Source: Chryseobacterium gleum
GTDB taxonomy: Bacteria; Bacteroidota; Bacteroidia; Flavobacteriales_D; Crocinitomicaceae
Direction of reading: 5' to 3'
Assembly: GCA_945888625.1 (NCBI GenBank)
Contig: CAMDAH010000002.1
Span: 62,001 to 126,000, forward strand
DNA length: 64,000 nt
In this document: piece by piece, positions 9,910 through 21,182 of the stretch
Numbering within the stretch: the stretch's first letter is position 1
How the letters are laid out: the number at the start of each line of letters is the position of its first letter
Position numbers and translations under genes: made by a program
Notes under the pieces: generated by a model
Told to the model about the DNA's origin: nothing
Seen by the model: only the letters and a program-made list of their open reading frames with translations
The model's database searches: none

Positions 9910-9929
9910 TAGAATAAAAATCTAAAACC

Positions 9930-10373
9930 ATGAAAAAAATTATTTTATCTTTTTGCTTATTATTTGTCGTTGCAATGATAGGTAATAATGTATCTGCTCA
10001 AATTGAAAAAGGGGCGAAAATTGAATTTTCCAAAGAATCGCATGATTATGGATCAATTAAGTACGATGGAGATCCATATTGTACTTTCGAATTCAAAAAT
10101 ACTGGAAACGAACCTTTAATCATTTCTAATGCGAAAGGTTCTTGTGGTTGCACGGTTCCTGAATGGTCAAAAGAACCGATTGCTCCAGGAGCTACAGGAT
10201 CGATTCGTGTAAAATACGATACAAAGCGTCCAGGCCCAATTAATAAAAGCGTAACGATTGATTCAAATGCTATCAATGCGCCAAGCAAAGTAATTAAAAT
10301 TGTTGGTGAGGTAGGTCCTGCCCCTGAAGGTGGTATGCCAACTAACAACACAGGTGCTCCAATCGGAAACTAA
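9930..10373 (+). CDS. DUF1573 domain-containing secreted protein
   Basis: A 147-residue protein with a signal peptide (residues 1-23, ending VSA) and one immunoglobulin-like DUF1573 domain. The family core is clear: FEFKNTGNEPLIISNAKGS, CGC at 72-74, WSKEPIAPGATGSIRVKYDT. The C-terminal tail is Gly/Pro/Asn-rich (GGMPTNNTGAPIGN). DUF1573 proteins are abundant in Bacteroidota and have no firmly assigned function. It is followed by a strong intrinsic terminator and probably forms its own transcript. Confidence 0.9.
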   Translation: MKKIILSFCLLFVVAMIGNNVSAQIEKGAKIEFSKESHDYGSIKYDGDPYCTFEFKNTGNEPLIISNAKGSCGCTVPEWSKEPIAPGATGSIRVKYDTKRPGPINKSVTIDSNAINAPSKVIKIVGEVGPAPEGGMPTNNTGAPIGN

Positions 10374-10394
10374 AAAAATTCAAACTAATTTAGG

Positions 10395-10424
10395 AAAGGC
10401 TGCTTGTAAAAGTGGCCTTTTTTA
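10395..10424 (+). terminator. Intrinsic terminator of the DUF1573 gene
   Basis: AAAGGCTGCTT (10395-10405), loop GTAA, AAGTGGCCTTT (10410-10420), then further Ts. The 11-bp stem contains two G-U pairs that form only in plus-strand RNA. Its tail enters the stop codon of the convergent RluA gene. Confidence 0.8.
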
Positions 10425-11099
10425 TTGCTCAAAAAATTGCCAGATGGGCTCGTTCGGAACGGGAGCAATAACGGTTATGGGCTCTTGTGAAGTGGGATGA
10501 GCAAAAGAAATTTCTCGCGCATGCAAACAAATGGATCCATCCGGGTTCGATCTTTTTGCACCGTATTTTAAATCACCTTTAATCGTACAGCCAATCGAAG
10601 ATAATTGGGCACGAATCTGGTGATGCCTACCCGTTTCGAGTTGTACTTCGAGCAAATGGTAGTTGTCGGATGATTTAATCAAGCGATAACTAAGCTTAGC
10701 CTCTTTTCCGCCCAATGTGGTAGGGTTGCAAACATAACTTTTATTTTGCTTTTCATTTTTTTTTAAGAAATGAACAAGTTCTCCTGTAGGCTCTTTTGGT
10801 AAATTTTCTACGATCGCCCAGTATACCTTATGCGTATCTTTTTCTCTAAATTGGGCATTTAAACGTTCGAGCCCTTTACTCGTTTTAGCAAAAATTACAG
10901 CGCCGCTGGTTGGCCTGTCTAATCGATGAATAACACCACAGAAAACATTTCCTGGTTTATTGTATTTTTCTTTAAGGTATTCCTTAATGCTATCAGGCAT
11001 TGTTTTATCACCGGTTTTATCACCTTGCACAATTTCCGAAGGCAATTTATTAACTACAATGACGTGATTATCTTCGTATAAAATATTTTCAGGGTTCAA
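10422..11099 (-). CDS. RluA family pseudouridine synthase
   Basis: It isomerises specific uridines in rRNA or tRNA to pseudouridine. The catalytic motif HRLDRPTSG is at 58-66 with nucleophile Asp61, and the family signature ETGRHHQIRAQL lies near residue 155. At 225 residues it has no S4 domain, as in the short RluA/RluC-like members. The only start before ILYEDNHVIVVNK is TTG at 11097-11099, so a TTG start is likely. It overlaps the 3' end of ccsBA by 11 bp. The exact RNA target cannot be told. Confidence 0.92.
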   Translation of the reverse strand: MNPENILYEDNHVIVVNKLPSEIVQGDKTGDKTMPDSIKEYLKEKYNKPGNVFCGVIHRLDRPTSGAVIFAKTSKGLERLNAQFREKDTHKVYWAIVENLPKEPTGELVHFLKKNEKQNKSYVCNPTTLGGKEAKLSYRLIKSSDNYHLLEVQLETGRHHQIRAQLSSIGCTIKGDLKYGAKRSNPDGSICLHAREISFAHPTSQEPITVIAPVPNEPIWQFFEQ

Positions 11100-14000
11100 T
11101 TTGTATCGTTTTAGCTGAGGTTTTGTTATAATTTTTGTTTCTGAAACCGGCGATTACGGTTAATACTAAAAATAGTATAATGGTTACTATCACCCAATTT
11201 GGCATCTTTCCTAGTCCGTCGCCTTGCGCATAGGAGTGCAGGCCAACTAACATAAAGTTAACACCGAAGAACGTAAACAAAATGGCTGAGTAACCCCAAA
11301 AAGCAGACACATTAAACACAAATTTGCTCTTCATTCCAGGAATGTAACGAAAGTGTAAAATTACAGCGTATACAAGAACCGAAACTAAAGCCCATGTTTC
11401 TTTTGGATCCCAACCCCAATACCTGCCCCAAGACTCGTTGGCCCAAATGCCGCCTAGAAAGGTACCAATAGTTAGCATAAAAATACCTATGGTCATAGTC
11501 ATTTCTGAGATGTAAGTTAATTCGGTAATATTTCGAGAGATTATTTTCCCGCTTGATGGAGTTCTAAAAATGAAGAGAATTAAATTTAGTAGGCCTAAAA
11601 TACAAGCCAGCCCTAAAAATCCGTAGCTTCCTGTAATAATTGCTACGTGTATCATTAACCAGTAAGACTTTAATACGGGCACCAATGGAGTGATTTCGGG
11701 ATCTAACAAGTTCATTTCTGTAACGAATATCATTAGGGCTGCAAGAATAGCTGTTCCGGGAAGTACAACTTCATTTTTTCGTGAAAAAAGAAACCCAGCA
11801 ATCATGGTTATCCACGCAATGAATATTACCGCTTCGTATCCGTTGCTCCAAGGGGCATGGTCGGAAATATACCATCTAAATCCAAGACCAATACCATGAT
11901 ATACAAAGAAAACAATTATGATAAAAACACATGCTTTTTTTATATTCGCTACAATTTTTTCCAGTTTTGATGCGAATTTTGCAAATACTGAAATATAAAA
12001 AAGAACTAACATTAAAAACCCGACTGCAAGGTAAACGCGCCAAGTATTGAGAAAAATCTGCATTTTATTATAGCTGACCTCAATGTTTATTTTTGATTCC
12101 GATGGAACAACTTTTGCACCGATTTCTCGCTGGAAATTTTTTATAGAAAGAAGTTGCTTGCTTGCTTCAGTGTAGTTTCCCGATTTGGCCCCTTTGTCAA
12201 CAAGCGATAAGTATTTCAGGGTTTCTATGGAAGAGGTAGAGTCTATTTTCATTAAGGACATGTTCATTGGAATGTACCATGTATTGTTAGGGTCGTTTTG
12301 GACAGGAATTATGCGCATGTATTGCCAAACAAAAATGCTATTTATCACCTCAAACTTTTCATTTAACTTGATAATTTTTTTGTCAAATTCGTCCCTGTTT
12401 GACTCTGTTTTTTGGAATGCCGCCTTGTATTCTTTCAGCCACTTAAAGTTCCCTGCATTGTTTAATTCAATAACCGAAACATTTTTTTTAAGTTTTAATC
12501 GATCGCGTAATGCCATTGGAACCGCAATAATTTTTTGTCCTGCCCAGTAGTCTGGGTACATGTGCATGCTTAAAATTACTTGAACACAGTTTAATTTGTT
12601 GAATTTGTTAGCGCCATGTATTTTTCTTAATAGTTGGTCGCTAAGTGAGTGAAATGGAACTATTCGTCCCTCATAATTTTGAACAAGTAAAGTAGCCAAA
12701 TCTTCCGAATGACTTACGCTAATAACGCGGTGTATGGGATGATTTGTTTCTTTTGCGTGGTTGTGTTGGGTAAAACTTTTGGACGAGAATAAGAGAAAAG
12801 CAATCAATAGTAATGGTAAAACACTACTTTTTTGTTCTTTTAGTTTTTTTAATTTATTGTTGAGGTCACGAAATCGGCCACTGCCAGAAAATATAGACAA
12901 AACCATTCCAAGTGACATTAATAAGTAACCTATGTAGGTAAGGTTTGTTCCTGCCTCATCAAAATTTACACTTAATCTTGTTCCTTCCTCGTTTTCTGGT
13001 GTTTTTGGGTCGTCTAGATCATAACTCGATTGAAAGAAACGATACCCTTTGTAGTCAGTAACGTTATTCATAAACACATTTCTTTTGCTTTTAACATTAT
13101 TCTTCGGATCGATTATGGTGAGCTTACTTTCAAACGAGGATGGTGCTTCTGAACCGGGGTATTTCTTGAGCGTAAAATTATTACATTCCACTGAAAACGT
13201 TAAAGGCATGCGAACCGAGCCGTATTCCAACTGTAATTTAATGCCGTTTAAATCAAAGTATTCAGGGCTTGGAAGTGCACCCATACCACCCATCAGGCGA
13301 ACTATTTTTGAGCTTTTTCCACTGCTGACTTTTAAAGTAAGGTAGTCTGCCCCAACATTTTTTTTACCCGATGGCAGTAATTTTTTTCGGGCATGCCTTA
13401 TGATTTGTTTTATCACAAACTGTTCACTTCCGGCTTGGTAAAGTGTTGTGGTACGCATGGTGTCCCACGTATTGAAGGGTAATTCATGGTAGGCACTATC
13501 CGGAATTTCTGCTCCTGTTTGTCGGGCCTTTTGCATTTGTGACATCGGAAGATAGCGAACTGGCAAGGTTGTTCTCATCAGGTAGTTGCCCCCCACAACT
13601 TTTATTTCTATTCCGGGAGAGGATAGTGCAATGCCAAATGAAAGGGGAATATTTCCCACGGTGAAGACCTCGTTTTTACCCACATAATTGGATTGCATAC
13701 CGTTTGTGATGATATCGAGAACATCTTCGTTAAACGTTTTATCGAGCTCTATGCTATCAATCATTTTAGACTGAAAATTCAGGTATTCAACCGAGATGTT
13801 TTTTTTTCCAAGGTTGACCGAATGTTTAAAATGATTGCCAAATAGTGGGATCTCCGCAGAACTCATAAAAGTTTGGAAAGTAGCTGTTTCCGTCTGCTTT
13901 CCATCATCTGCAAAAATTAAAAGTTTAGGATCTGCTGAATAAATAAAATTACTCGAAGAACCTTCTCTAATAATCATGAGTCCTTCAAACCCCATGTATC

Positions 14001-14289
14001 GGGTGAATGCTGCACCAACCATGATGATCAAAAAGGCGACGTGAAAACTAAGGACAGCTATTTTTTTAGCTTGCCACATTTGGTAGTTTATGATGTTGGC
14101 AATTAAACCAAAGCTTAAATAAATTAAAAGTATGGTAAACCATGTAGCATTGTAAACTACAATTTTAGCGGTTTGAATGCCATGAATAGATTCAAGAAAT
14201 GTTGCTGTTCCAATTGCCAAAAGGAACAATACCAGTGCCATTGAAATAAATCGCATGGCAAAAAGATTTTTTAAAAAACGTGTTAACAT
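11089..14289 (-). CDS. ccsBA: Fused cytochrome c synthase CcsBA (ResB-CcsA)
   Basis: This membrane protein carries haem to the periplasm and attaches it to apocytochromes c (system II). At 1066 residues it joins an N-terminal ResB-like part (several membrane helices and a large periplasmic region) to a C-terminal multi-helix CcsA part carrying the tryptophan-rich haem-handling segment (WGRYWGWDPKETW, about residue 955-967). I start it at ATG 14287-14289. The longer TTG frame at 14310 begins inside a TAATTTTG promoter element and would not be transcribed. No apocytochrome gene is adjacent. Confidence 0.93.
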   Translation of the reverse strand: MLTRFLKNLFAMRFISMALVLFLLAIGTATFLESIHGIQTAKIVVYNATWFTILLIYLSFGLIANIINYQMWQAKKIAVLSFHVAFLIIMVGAAFTRYMGFEGLMIIREGSSSNFIYSADPKLLIFADDGKQTETATFQTFMSSAEIPLFGNHFKHSVNLGKKNISVEYLNFQSKMIDSIELDKTFNEDVLDIITNGMQSNYVGKNEVFTVGNIPLSFGIALSSPGIEIKVVGGNYLMRTTLPVRYLPMSQMQKARQTGAEIPDSAYHELPFNTWDTMRTTTLYQAGSEQFVIKQIIRHARKKLLPSGKKNVGADYLTLKVSSGKSSKIVRLMGGMGALPSPEYFDLNGIKLQLEYGSVRMPLTFSVECNNFTLKKYPGSEAPSSFESKLTIIDPKNNVKSKRNVFMNNVTDYKGYRFFQSSYDLDDPKTPENEEGTRLSVNFDEAGTNLTYIGYLLMSLGMVLSIFSGSGRFRDLNNKLKKLKEQKSSVLPLLLIAFLLFSSKSFTQHNHAKETNHPIHRVISVSHSEDLATLLVQNYEGRIVPFHSLSDQLLRKIHGANKFNKLNCVQVILSMHMYPDYWAGQKIIAVPMALRDRLKLKKNVSVIELNNAGNFKWLKEYKAAFQKTESNRDEFDKKIIKLNEKFEVINSIFVWQYMRIIPVQNDPNNTWYIPMNMSLMKIDSTSSIETLKYLSLVDKGAKSGNYTEASKQLLSIKNFQREIGAKVVPSESKINIEVSYNKMQIFLNTWRVYLAVGFLMLVLFYISVFAKFASKLEKIVANIKKACVFIIIVFFVYHGIGLGFRWYISDHAPWSNGYEAVIFIAWITMIAGFLFSRKNEVVLPGTAILAALMIFVTEMNLLDPEITPLVPVLKSYWLMIHVAIITGSYGFLGLACILGLLNLILFIFRTPSSGKIISRNITELTYISEMTMTIGIFMLTIGTFLGGIWANESWGRYWGWDPKETWALVSVLVYAVILHFRYIPGMKSKFVFNVSAFWGYSAILFTFFGVNFMLVGLHSYAQGDGLGKMPNWVIVTIILFLVLTVIAGFRNKNYNKTSAKTIQIEP

Positions 14290-14307
14290 GAATTTTTTTT
14301 TAAAGTA

Positions 14308-14315
14308 CAAAATTA
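14308..14315 (-). promoter_or_regulatory. TAnnTTTG -7 element of ccsBA
   Basis: The minus strand reads TAATTTTG, a full consensus match, 18 bases before the chosen ATG. It settles the start codon of ccsBA. Confidence 0.55.
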
Positions 14316-14467
14316 CGCAATGAGAAGGGTTTTCTTGAAATAGATTTAACTTTTAATCTATAAACAAACACAAACTTAAAAAGGCATTTTTTTTATGTTA
14401 ATTTTCACTCCACATCCTTAAGCTCATAAAAGTTATTTAATAGTAACACTCAGTTTAAGATAAGGGT

Positions 14468-14497
14468 AAAAAAAAACCACCGATCATTGACCGATGG
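14468..14497 (-). terminator. Intrinsic terminator of the groES-groEL transcript
   Basis: Minus-strand RNA can form CCAUCGGUC / loop AAU / GAUCGGUGG (9 bp, two G-U wobbles) followed by nine U. The wobbles would be mismatches on the plus strand, which fixes the direction. It lies 80 bases after the groEL stop. Confidence 0.8.
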
Positions 14498-14554
14498 CTT
14501 TTATATAAAGTCGTCTCTAACTATCCGAATGAATCGGGAAGAAAGAAACGTGAA

Positions 14555-14570
14555 AGGGTCCGAGGACCCT
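14555..14570 (-). repeat. Palindrome just after groEL (AGGGTCC-GA-GGACCCT)
   Basis: A perfect 7-bp-arm inverted repeat 6 bases beyond the groEL stop. It could stabilise the 3' end of the transcript or act as a first, weak terminator. A smaller stem (CCGA...TCGG, 14525-14537) lies between it and the main terminator. Confidence 0.5.
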
Positions 14571-14576
14571 ATTCGT

Positions 14577-16504
<1,928 letters not shown>

Positions 16505-16553
16505 AGTTTTTATTGTTAATTAGTTAAAAATTATTCTCGAATTTAATGCCAAA

Positions 16554-16568
16554 TGACGCTTAGCGTCA
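16554..16568 (-). promoter_or_regulatory. Palindrome in the groES leader (TGACGCTTAGCGTCA)
   Basis: A perfect 7-1-7 inverted repeat with outer CAAA/TTTG arms (16550-16574, 2-nt bulge), 50 bases upstream of groES. It may be an operator, a 5' leader hairpin or a weak terminator for secG. No U-run follows it, so a terminator is less likely. Confidence 0.45.
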
Positions 16569-16615
16569 CATTTGCAGTTAATCATAATATGAAGTAAAAA
16601 TATGGCAGTTGGTTG

Positions 16616-16628
16616 TGACATACTGACA
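16616..16628 (-). promoter_or_regulatory. Direct repeat TGTCA-N3-TGTCA upstream of groES
   Basis: The minus strand reads TGTCAGTATGTCA, followed about 14 bases later by TATTTTTA, a near match to the -7 element. The position fits the upstream part of a groES promoter or an activator/repressor site for heat-shock control. The factor is unknown. Confidence 0.4.
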
Positions 16629-16664
16629 CCCTATTAAATGCTTAGTAGAATGGATTAAGCCTAC

Positions 16665-16970
16665 TTACTTTTTTTGTGGCTGCGCTTGATTAGCAGGGGC
16701 TTTACTATTTTCTTTTTTCGGCACTTGCTTCGGAACAACTGATTTGGTGCTGGGTTGGAGCATGGTGATGACAATACTACAGGCAACAATTACCCCAGCA
16801 AGTGACCAGGTTAGTTTGTCGATGAACTCATTCGTTTTTTTCACACCTCCCAATTGTGCGGGTGATCCAAAGTCAGAACTTAAACCTCCTCCTTTTGGAT
16901 TTTGTATGAAAATTACTAGGGTAAGTAGTATAGCGGCTAAGATTATTATTATTGAAAGTAAAGTACCCAT
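16665..16970 (-). CDS. secG: Preprotein translocase subunit SecG
   Basis: A small accessory subunit of the SecYEG channel. Of its 101 residues the first ~75 hold two membrane helices around the family signature FIQNPKGGGLSSDFG (about 22-36), followed by LGGVKKTNEFIDKLTW. The C-terminal tail is Lys/Gln/Pro-rich. It starts 2 bp after the stop of the upstream gene. Confidence 0.96.
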   Translation of the reverse strand: MGTLLSIIIILAAILLTLVIFIQNPKGGGLSSDFGSPAQLGGVKKTNEFIDKLTWSLAGVIVACSIVITMLQPSTKSVVPKQVPKKENSKAPANQAQPQKK

Positions 16971-16972
16971 GA

Positions 16973-17845
16973 TTAGTTAATTAATTTTTTTGACAATTGT
17001 TTTATTTGGGATGCAAATATATTCTTTTTTTCTGGAAAAATTATAATTAGTTGTTCATATACATAGATTGCTTTGGGGTAGTTTCCTTGTAGAACAAATA
17101 TTTTTGCCAAGGTTTCACTGACAGGCATTTTGTTTCCATCAATACTTTCTTTCGCTTTTTTACTTGGTGAGTAAAATTCTCGTTTTGGTTTTTCAATGGG
17201 AATCATTGTTGATTTGCGCTCGTCTTTTTCAAGTTTCTGTGAAGCACTTCCCATTTTCAACCAACTATTAAAAGATTTAGGTTCTTTATTAGGTTGTGTG
17301 ATAGTTTGTTCTTCTATCACATTGTTGTCTAAAATCACCTTCCCCATTTCTTTAGGCTCGGCAGGGTTTGATGCTTCTTGTTTGTTAAATTCGTTAATGT
17401 AAATGGTGTTTGCTACCGATGATTGTATTAATTTGTCGAGAACATCTTCAACAGGCGCTATTACTTTGGTGTTCTCTTCACTTGTTTCACTATCCGCTTT
17501 GGAAGGAATTTCTTCCATTTCAATAACATCGTCAATTTTTTTATTGTCATCCTTCTTTTCTATTGCAATCACTTCTTCTGCAGCAATCGCATTCTCGCTT
17601 TGTGTACTTTCTTTGTGAAGTAATTGATACAAAAACACACGATTTGTTATTTTAAACGCATGTTTACTTAATTCCTCCTCATAATGTATATGCCCAACTT
17701 TTTTCAGGGCTTCCAAATAGGCTATTACAAAAACACTGGCGTAGGGATAACACGAGATCAATTCCTTAAATTCGGAAATTTCACGTTCATTTAGACCACC
17801 GGAATGAAATAAATGTTGATTGATATTAACTTTGTTTAAAATCAC
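16973..17845 (-). CDS. Hypothetical helical protein between lptE and secG
   Basis: A 290-residue protein with no transmembrane segment or signal peptide. It has a helical N-terminus (HLFHSGGLNEREISEFKELI), an acidic low-complexity middle (about 90-170) and a C-terminal TPR-like unit (LAKIFVLQGNYPKAIYVYEQL, repeat-like FPEKKNIFASQIKQLSKK). Proteins of this shape sit at this position in many Bacteroidota genomes; the function is unknown. The frame has no ATG at its head. GTG 17843-17845 overlaps the lptE stop as GTGA, so I prefer it over the adjacent TTG 17846-17848. Confidence 0.78.
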   Translation of the reverse strand: MILNKVNINQHLFHSGGLNEREISEFKELISCYPYASVFVIAYLEALKKVGHIHYEEELSKHAFKITNRVFLYQLLHKESTQSENAIAAEEVIAIEKKDDNKKIDDVIEMEEIPSKADSETSEENTKVIAPVEDVLDKLIQSSVANTIYINEFNKQEASNPAEPKEMGKVILDNNVIEEQTITQPNKEPKSFNSWLKMGSASQKLEKDERKSTMIPIEKPKREFYSPSKKAKESIDGNKMPVSETLAKIFVLQGNYPKAIYVYEQLIIIFPEKKNIFASQIKQLSKKLIN

Positions 17846-18351
17846 CAATTACTCATTAATTTATTAATTAAATCTTGTACAATTTGTTCCGTAATTTCTT
17901 CTAATAATTGGTTTTCAACAGAAGATAAATTGGTCGTAGATTCAAAATCAGCAAATCGTGAACTCGTAAGGTTGATTGTTTCTTCTTTGGGAGCAGTGGT
18001 ATTGATGGAAAATTGAACGGTTAATGACAAACGATTTTTTGCTGCATTGTCGCCACTTGCTATGGCAATTGGATTAACCTGGTAATTTAAAATGCCACCT
18101 TCTATTTGTAGCTGCGCATCACTGAGTTTTGTTGCGAGTGAAAGACGTGTATTATTTTGGATGCCGTCTTTTACTTTTTCACTTAATTGAGCGCCATAAA
18201 ACAAAGGACAATTAGGTGCATTTATTTCCAATGTTTTTAGATGAAAAGCTTTCCATTCTATTGGCATTGACCCAGCGTCCTTAAAGCTAACACTAGTTGG
18301 CCAACACGAGGTAAGTACTATCAAGCAGATTGCTAACAAACCAAACTTCAT
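17842..18351 (-). CDS. lptE: LptE family LPS-assembly lipoprotein
   Basis: A 169-residue lipoprotein with lipobox LTSC (Cys16). LptE plugs the LptD barrel and helps insert lipopolysaccharide into the outer membrane. The pattern VSFKDAGSMPIEWKAFHLKTLEINAPN, followed by LSEKVKDGIQNNTRLSL, a strand region and a C-terminal amphipathic helix (LLEEITEQIVQDLINKL), fits Bacteroidota LptE. The ATG overlaps the stop of the regulator gene as ATGA. lptD is not in the window. Confidence 0.88.
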   Translation of the reverse strand: MKFGLLAICLIVLTSCWPTSVSFKDAGSMPIEWKAFHLKTLEINAPNCPLFYGAQLSEKVKDGIQNNTRLSLATKLSDAQLQIEGGILNYQVNPIAIASGDNAAKNRLSLTVQFSINTTAPKEETINLTSSRFADFESTTNLSSVENQLLEEITEQIVQDLINKLMSNW

Positions 18352-19589
18352 AATTCGGAGAGATTATATTCTTTAATCTTACGGTATAAAGTTCTTTCTG
18401 AAATTCCTAATTCGCTCGCGGCATACTTTCTTTTGCCCCTGTGCTTTTCAAGTGCTTTTTGTATAAGCTCTTTTTCTCTATCACCGAGCGATAAGGATTC
18501 TTCAAATACTTCGTGCGTTTCGAATGTTTCTGGCGCCTCCTTTTTTGAATCTGCTAAATCGGGTCTTCCAACTGGTAAAATACGAGATCCATTGTTTATT
18601 GGTTCATTTAATTCATTGTAAATGCGTTTTACAACAGCTGACTGATCATTACTTAAATCCATATTATCTCCCTGAGCAATGAGCTCAACCACTAATTTTT
18701 TTAACTCAGTTAAATCCTTTTTCATTTCAAAAAGGAATTTATACATAAGTTCTCGTTCTGAAAACGAATCGTTAACTGCATCATTTATTCGAACGGGGGC
18801 TTTGTCTGCAATTTTAGGTAAGTAACTCTCTAATAGATTGGCATTTATTTCGCGAAGTGTCTCGATGACAGAGAGTTGTTCGACTAAATTCTTTAGCTGT
18901 CGGATGTTACCAGGCCAGGGGTACGCGGTCATAAGGACAACCGCATCATCTGTAAGTTTTATTGGAGGCATTCTGTATTTGTCAGCAAAGTCTTGGGCAA
19001 ATTTCCTAAAGATCAAATGAATATCTTCCGATCGATTTCTTAATGGGGGCAATTGAATTGGAACTGTGTTAAGGCGATAATATAAATCTTCTCTAAATTT
19101 TCCACTTGAGATGGCTTTCAACATGTTTTCATTGGTTGCTGCCACTACGCGAACGTTGGTTTTAATTACTTTCGAGGAGCCCACCCGTATAAACTCACCG
19201 GTTTCCAAAACGCGCAATAGCCGGACTTGGGTTTGCATGGGCAATTCAGCTACTTCGTCTAAAAAGATAGTTCCTCCGTTGGCTACTTCAAAATAGCCTT
19301 GGCGGCTTCCACTTGCGCCTGTAAACGCTCCTTTTTCATGTCCAAATAACTCTGAATCTATCGTTCCCTCGGGAATTGCCCCACAATTTACCGCAATGTA
19401 TTCTCCGTGTTTTCGGGCGCTGAGGTGGTGAATAACCTGAGGAATAATTTCTTTTCCTGTTCCACTTTCACCGGTAACTAAAACGGAAATATCTGTTGGA
19501 GCAACTTGAATTGCAACCTCCAAGGCACGGTTTAAAAGCGCCTCGTTACCGATAATTCCAAAACGTTGTTTAACTTGTTGAATGGTCAT
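18348..19589 (-). CDS. Sigma-54-interacting transcriptional activator (no receiver domain)
   Basis: A 413-residue bacterial enhancer-binding protein. Walker A is GESGTGKE (40-47), the sigma-54-contacting GAFTGA loop is at 87-92 and Walker B is GTIFLDE (107-113). The C-terminus carries a Fis-type helix-turn-helix (YAASELGISERTLYRKIKEY, about residue 388-407). There is no N-terminal receiver, GAF or PAS domain, so the sensory input must come from another protein or from gene dosage. It is 3 bp downstream of miaB and coupled to lptE, a conserved Bacteroidota arrangement. Confidence 0.94.
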   Translation of the reverse strand: MTIQQVKQRFGIIGNEALLNRALEVAIQVAPTDISVLVTGESGTGKEIIPQVIHHLSARKHGEYIAVNCGAIPEGTIDSELFGHEKGAFTGASGSRQGYFEVANGGTIFLDEVAELPMQTQVRLLRVLETGEFIRVGSSKVIKTNVRVVAATNENMLKAISSGKFREDLYYRLNTVPIQLPPLRNRSEDIHLIFRKFAQDFADKYRMPPIKLTDDAVVLMTAYPWPGNIRQLKNLVEQLSVIETLREINANLLESYLPKIADKAPVRINDAVNDSFSERELMYKFLFEMKKDLTELKKLVVELIAQGDNMDLSNDQSAVVKRIYNELNEPINNGSRILPVGRPDLADSKKEAPETFETHEVFEESLSLGDREKELIQKALEKHRGKRKYAASELGISERTLYRKIKEYNLSEL

Positions 19590-19592
19590 TTT

Positions 19593-21032
19593 TTATTCAT
19601 TATCAATAATTTCACCTTGTAAAGTAGCAGAACTACAGGAAATGATTATTACTTGTACATATTCTCCTTTTACGCTATTTTTTTTCGGAAATACAACCAT
19701 TGTATTTCTTCCTGTACGCCCACAGAAGTGGTCTGCTGAACGTTTAGAAGGACCTTCAACGAGTACTTTTTGAATTTTCCCGATTTGTCTTTCGTTTGAT
19801 CGTAAACTATGGATTGATTGTTTGGCTATTATTTCTTCCAATCGCCTTCCTTTTATATCCTCCGGCACATCGTCTTCAAATCTTCTTTCTGCTAAAGTTT
19901 TTGGACGTTCCGAGTATTTAAACATGTAGGCATAATCGTAGTTTACTTCATCCATCAAAGACAGCGTATCATTATGTTGGGCCGAAGTCTCTCCGCAAAA
20001 ACCAGAAATAATATCTGTTGATATAGCACAATCAGGGATTATTCGTTTAATCGCGGCGATTCTTTCAAGGTACCATAATCGGTCGTATCCTCGATTCATT
20101 TTTTCTAATATGGCAGAATTTCCTGACTGCACGGGCAAATGTATGTAGGAACAAATATTTTCGTGTTTAGCCATGGTATGCAACACTTCATCATCCATGT
20201 CTTTTGGATGCGAGGTGCTAAAACGAACGCGCAAGTCCGGGGATACCTTAGCTACTAAGTCCAGTAATTCGGCAAAATTGGTGGTGGGTTCATCTGGCGC
20301 TTTAATTTCTCCTTTTGAACTAAGATTCCAACGGTAACTGTCCACATTTTGCCCCAAAAGTGTTACTTCTCGGTAACCTTCGGCGAATAGTGTTTTGCAT
20401 TCATCAACGATAGTTTTTGGATCGCGAGAACGTTCTCGACCTCTCGTAAAAGGAACAACACAAAAGGAGCACATGTTGTCGCAACCTCGTGTAATTGTTA
20501 CAAATGCAGCTATGCCACCTCGATCAAGACGAACAGGGGAAATATCCGCATATGTTTCGTCGCGCGATAAAAGCACATTTACCGCTTTTTGTCCAGTTCC
20601 AACTTCTTCAATAAGATTTGGAAGATCACGGTAAGCATCCGGACCTGCAATTAAGTCGACAAGTTTTTCTTCTTCTAAGAGTGCTTTTTTAAGTCGCTCT
20701 GCCATGCATCCAAGTATGCCAACTACCAGATTTGGATTCTTATCTTTTCTACGTTTAAATTCGGTTAGGCGGTTTCTAACTTTTGTTTCTGCATTTTCGC
20801 GAATTGAACAAGTATTCAGAAAAACAACATCCGCCTCATCAGCATTTCGAGTGGTTTGGTATCCTTGCTTAGCTAAAATAGATGCCACCACTTCACTGTC
20901 GGAAAAATTCATTTGGCAACCGTAACTCTCAAGATATAACTTTTTACTTGGGTTGCTTTTATTAATTGAATCCATGAAAAAGGCCTCGCCTTGGCGACTT
21001 TCGTCGTGCTTTTCTTCCTTGTTTAGTCCCAT
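19593..21032 (-). CDS. miaB: tRNA-2-methylthio-N6-dimethylallyladenosine synthase MiaB
   Basis: A radical-SAM methylthiotransferase that modifies A37 of tRNAs reading UNN codons. The N-terminal UPF0004 domain has [12 protein letters not shown]. The radical-SAM cluster is CDNMCSFC (about 184-191) followed by VPFTRGRE, and a TRAM domain ends the 479 residues. I start at ATG 21030-21032 ([10 protein letters not shown]). The longer frame starting TTG 21081-21083 coincides with the -33 box of the promoter. It heads the conserved run miaB, activator, lptE, helical protein, secG, groESL. Confidence 0.96.
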   Translation of the reverse strand: MGLNKEEKHDESRQGEAFFMDSINKSNPSKKLYLESYGCQMNFSDSEVVASILAKQGYQTTRNADEADVVFLNTCSIRENAETKVRNRLTEFKRRKDKNPNLVVGILGCMAERLKKALLEEEKLVDLIAGPDAYRDLPNLIEEVGTGQKAVNVLLSRDETYADISPVRLDRGGIAAFVTITRGCDNMCSFCVVPFTRGRERSRDPKTIVDECKTLFAEGYREVTLLGQNVDSYRWNLSSKGEIKAPDEPTTNFAELLDLVAKVSPDLRVRFSTSHPKDMDDEVLHTMAKHENICSYIHLPVQSGNSAILEKMNRGYDRLWYLERIAAIKRIIPDCAISTDIISGFCGETSAQHNDTLSLMDEVNYDYAYMFKYSERPKTLAERRFEDDVPEDIKGRRLEEIIAKQSIHSLRSNERQIGKIQKVLVEGPSKRSADHFCGRTGRNTMVVFPKKNSVKGEYVQVIIISCSSATLQGEIIDNE

Positions 21033-21053
21033 TTGAGTATTAAAATTCTCAAA

Positions 21054-21083
21054 CAAAAGTAACGAAAACGTGGCAGGTGTCAA
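21054..21083 (-). promoter_or_regulatory. Bacteroidota promoter of the miaB operon
   Basis: The minus strand reads TTG (21081-21083), exactly 19 bp, then TACTTTTG (21054-21061), matching the flavobacterial -33/-7 consensus. Expected transcription start is about 21048, giving a leader of about 16 nt before ATG 21032. Confidence 0.8.
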
Positions 21084-21182
21084 AATGTCAGTAAAAAGAT
21101 TTTTTGTTTAAAGTAAGCAAGTTTAAAGATGTCTCAAATTAAAAACAATTAAAAAATTTAACGTCGTCTATTGAATTCATTT

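Noticed and set aside
12185-12550. 121-codon plus-strand frame inside ccsBA
   Set aside because: Antisense to the middle of ccsBA, with hydrophobic, Phe/Ser-rich composition expected from the reverse strand of that gene.
16505-16664. CIRCE/HrcA site upstream of groES
   Set aside because: Neither half-site TTAGCACTC nor GAGTGCTAA is present; the palindrome there is a different sequence.
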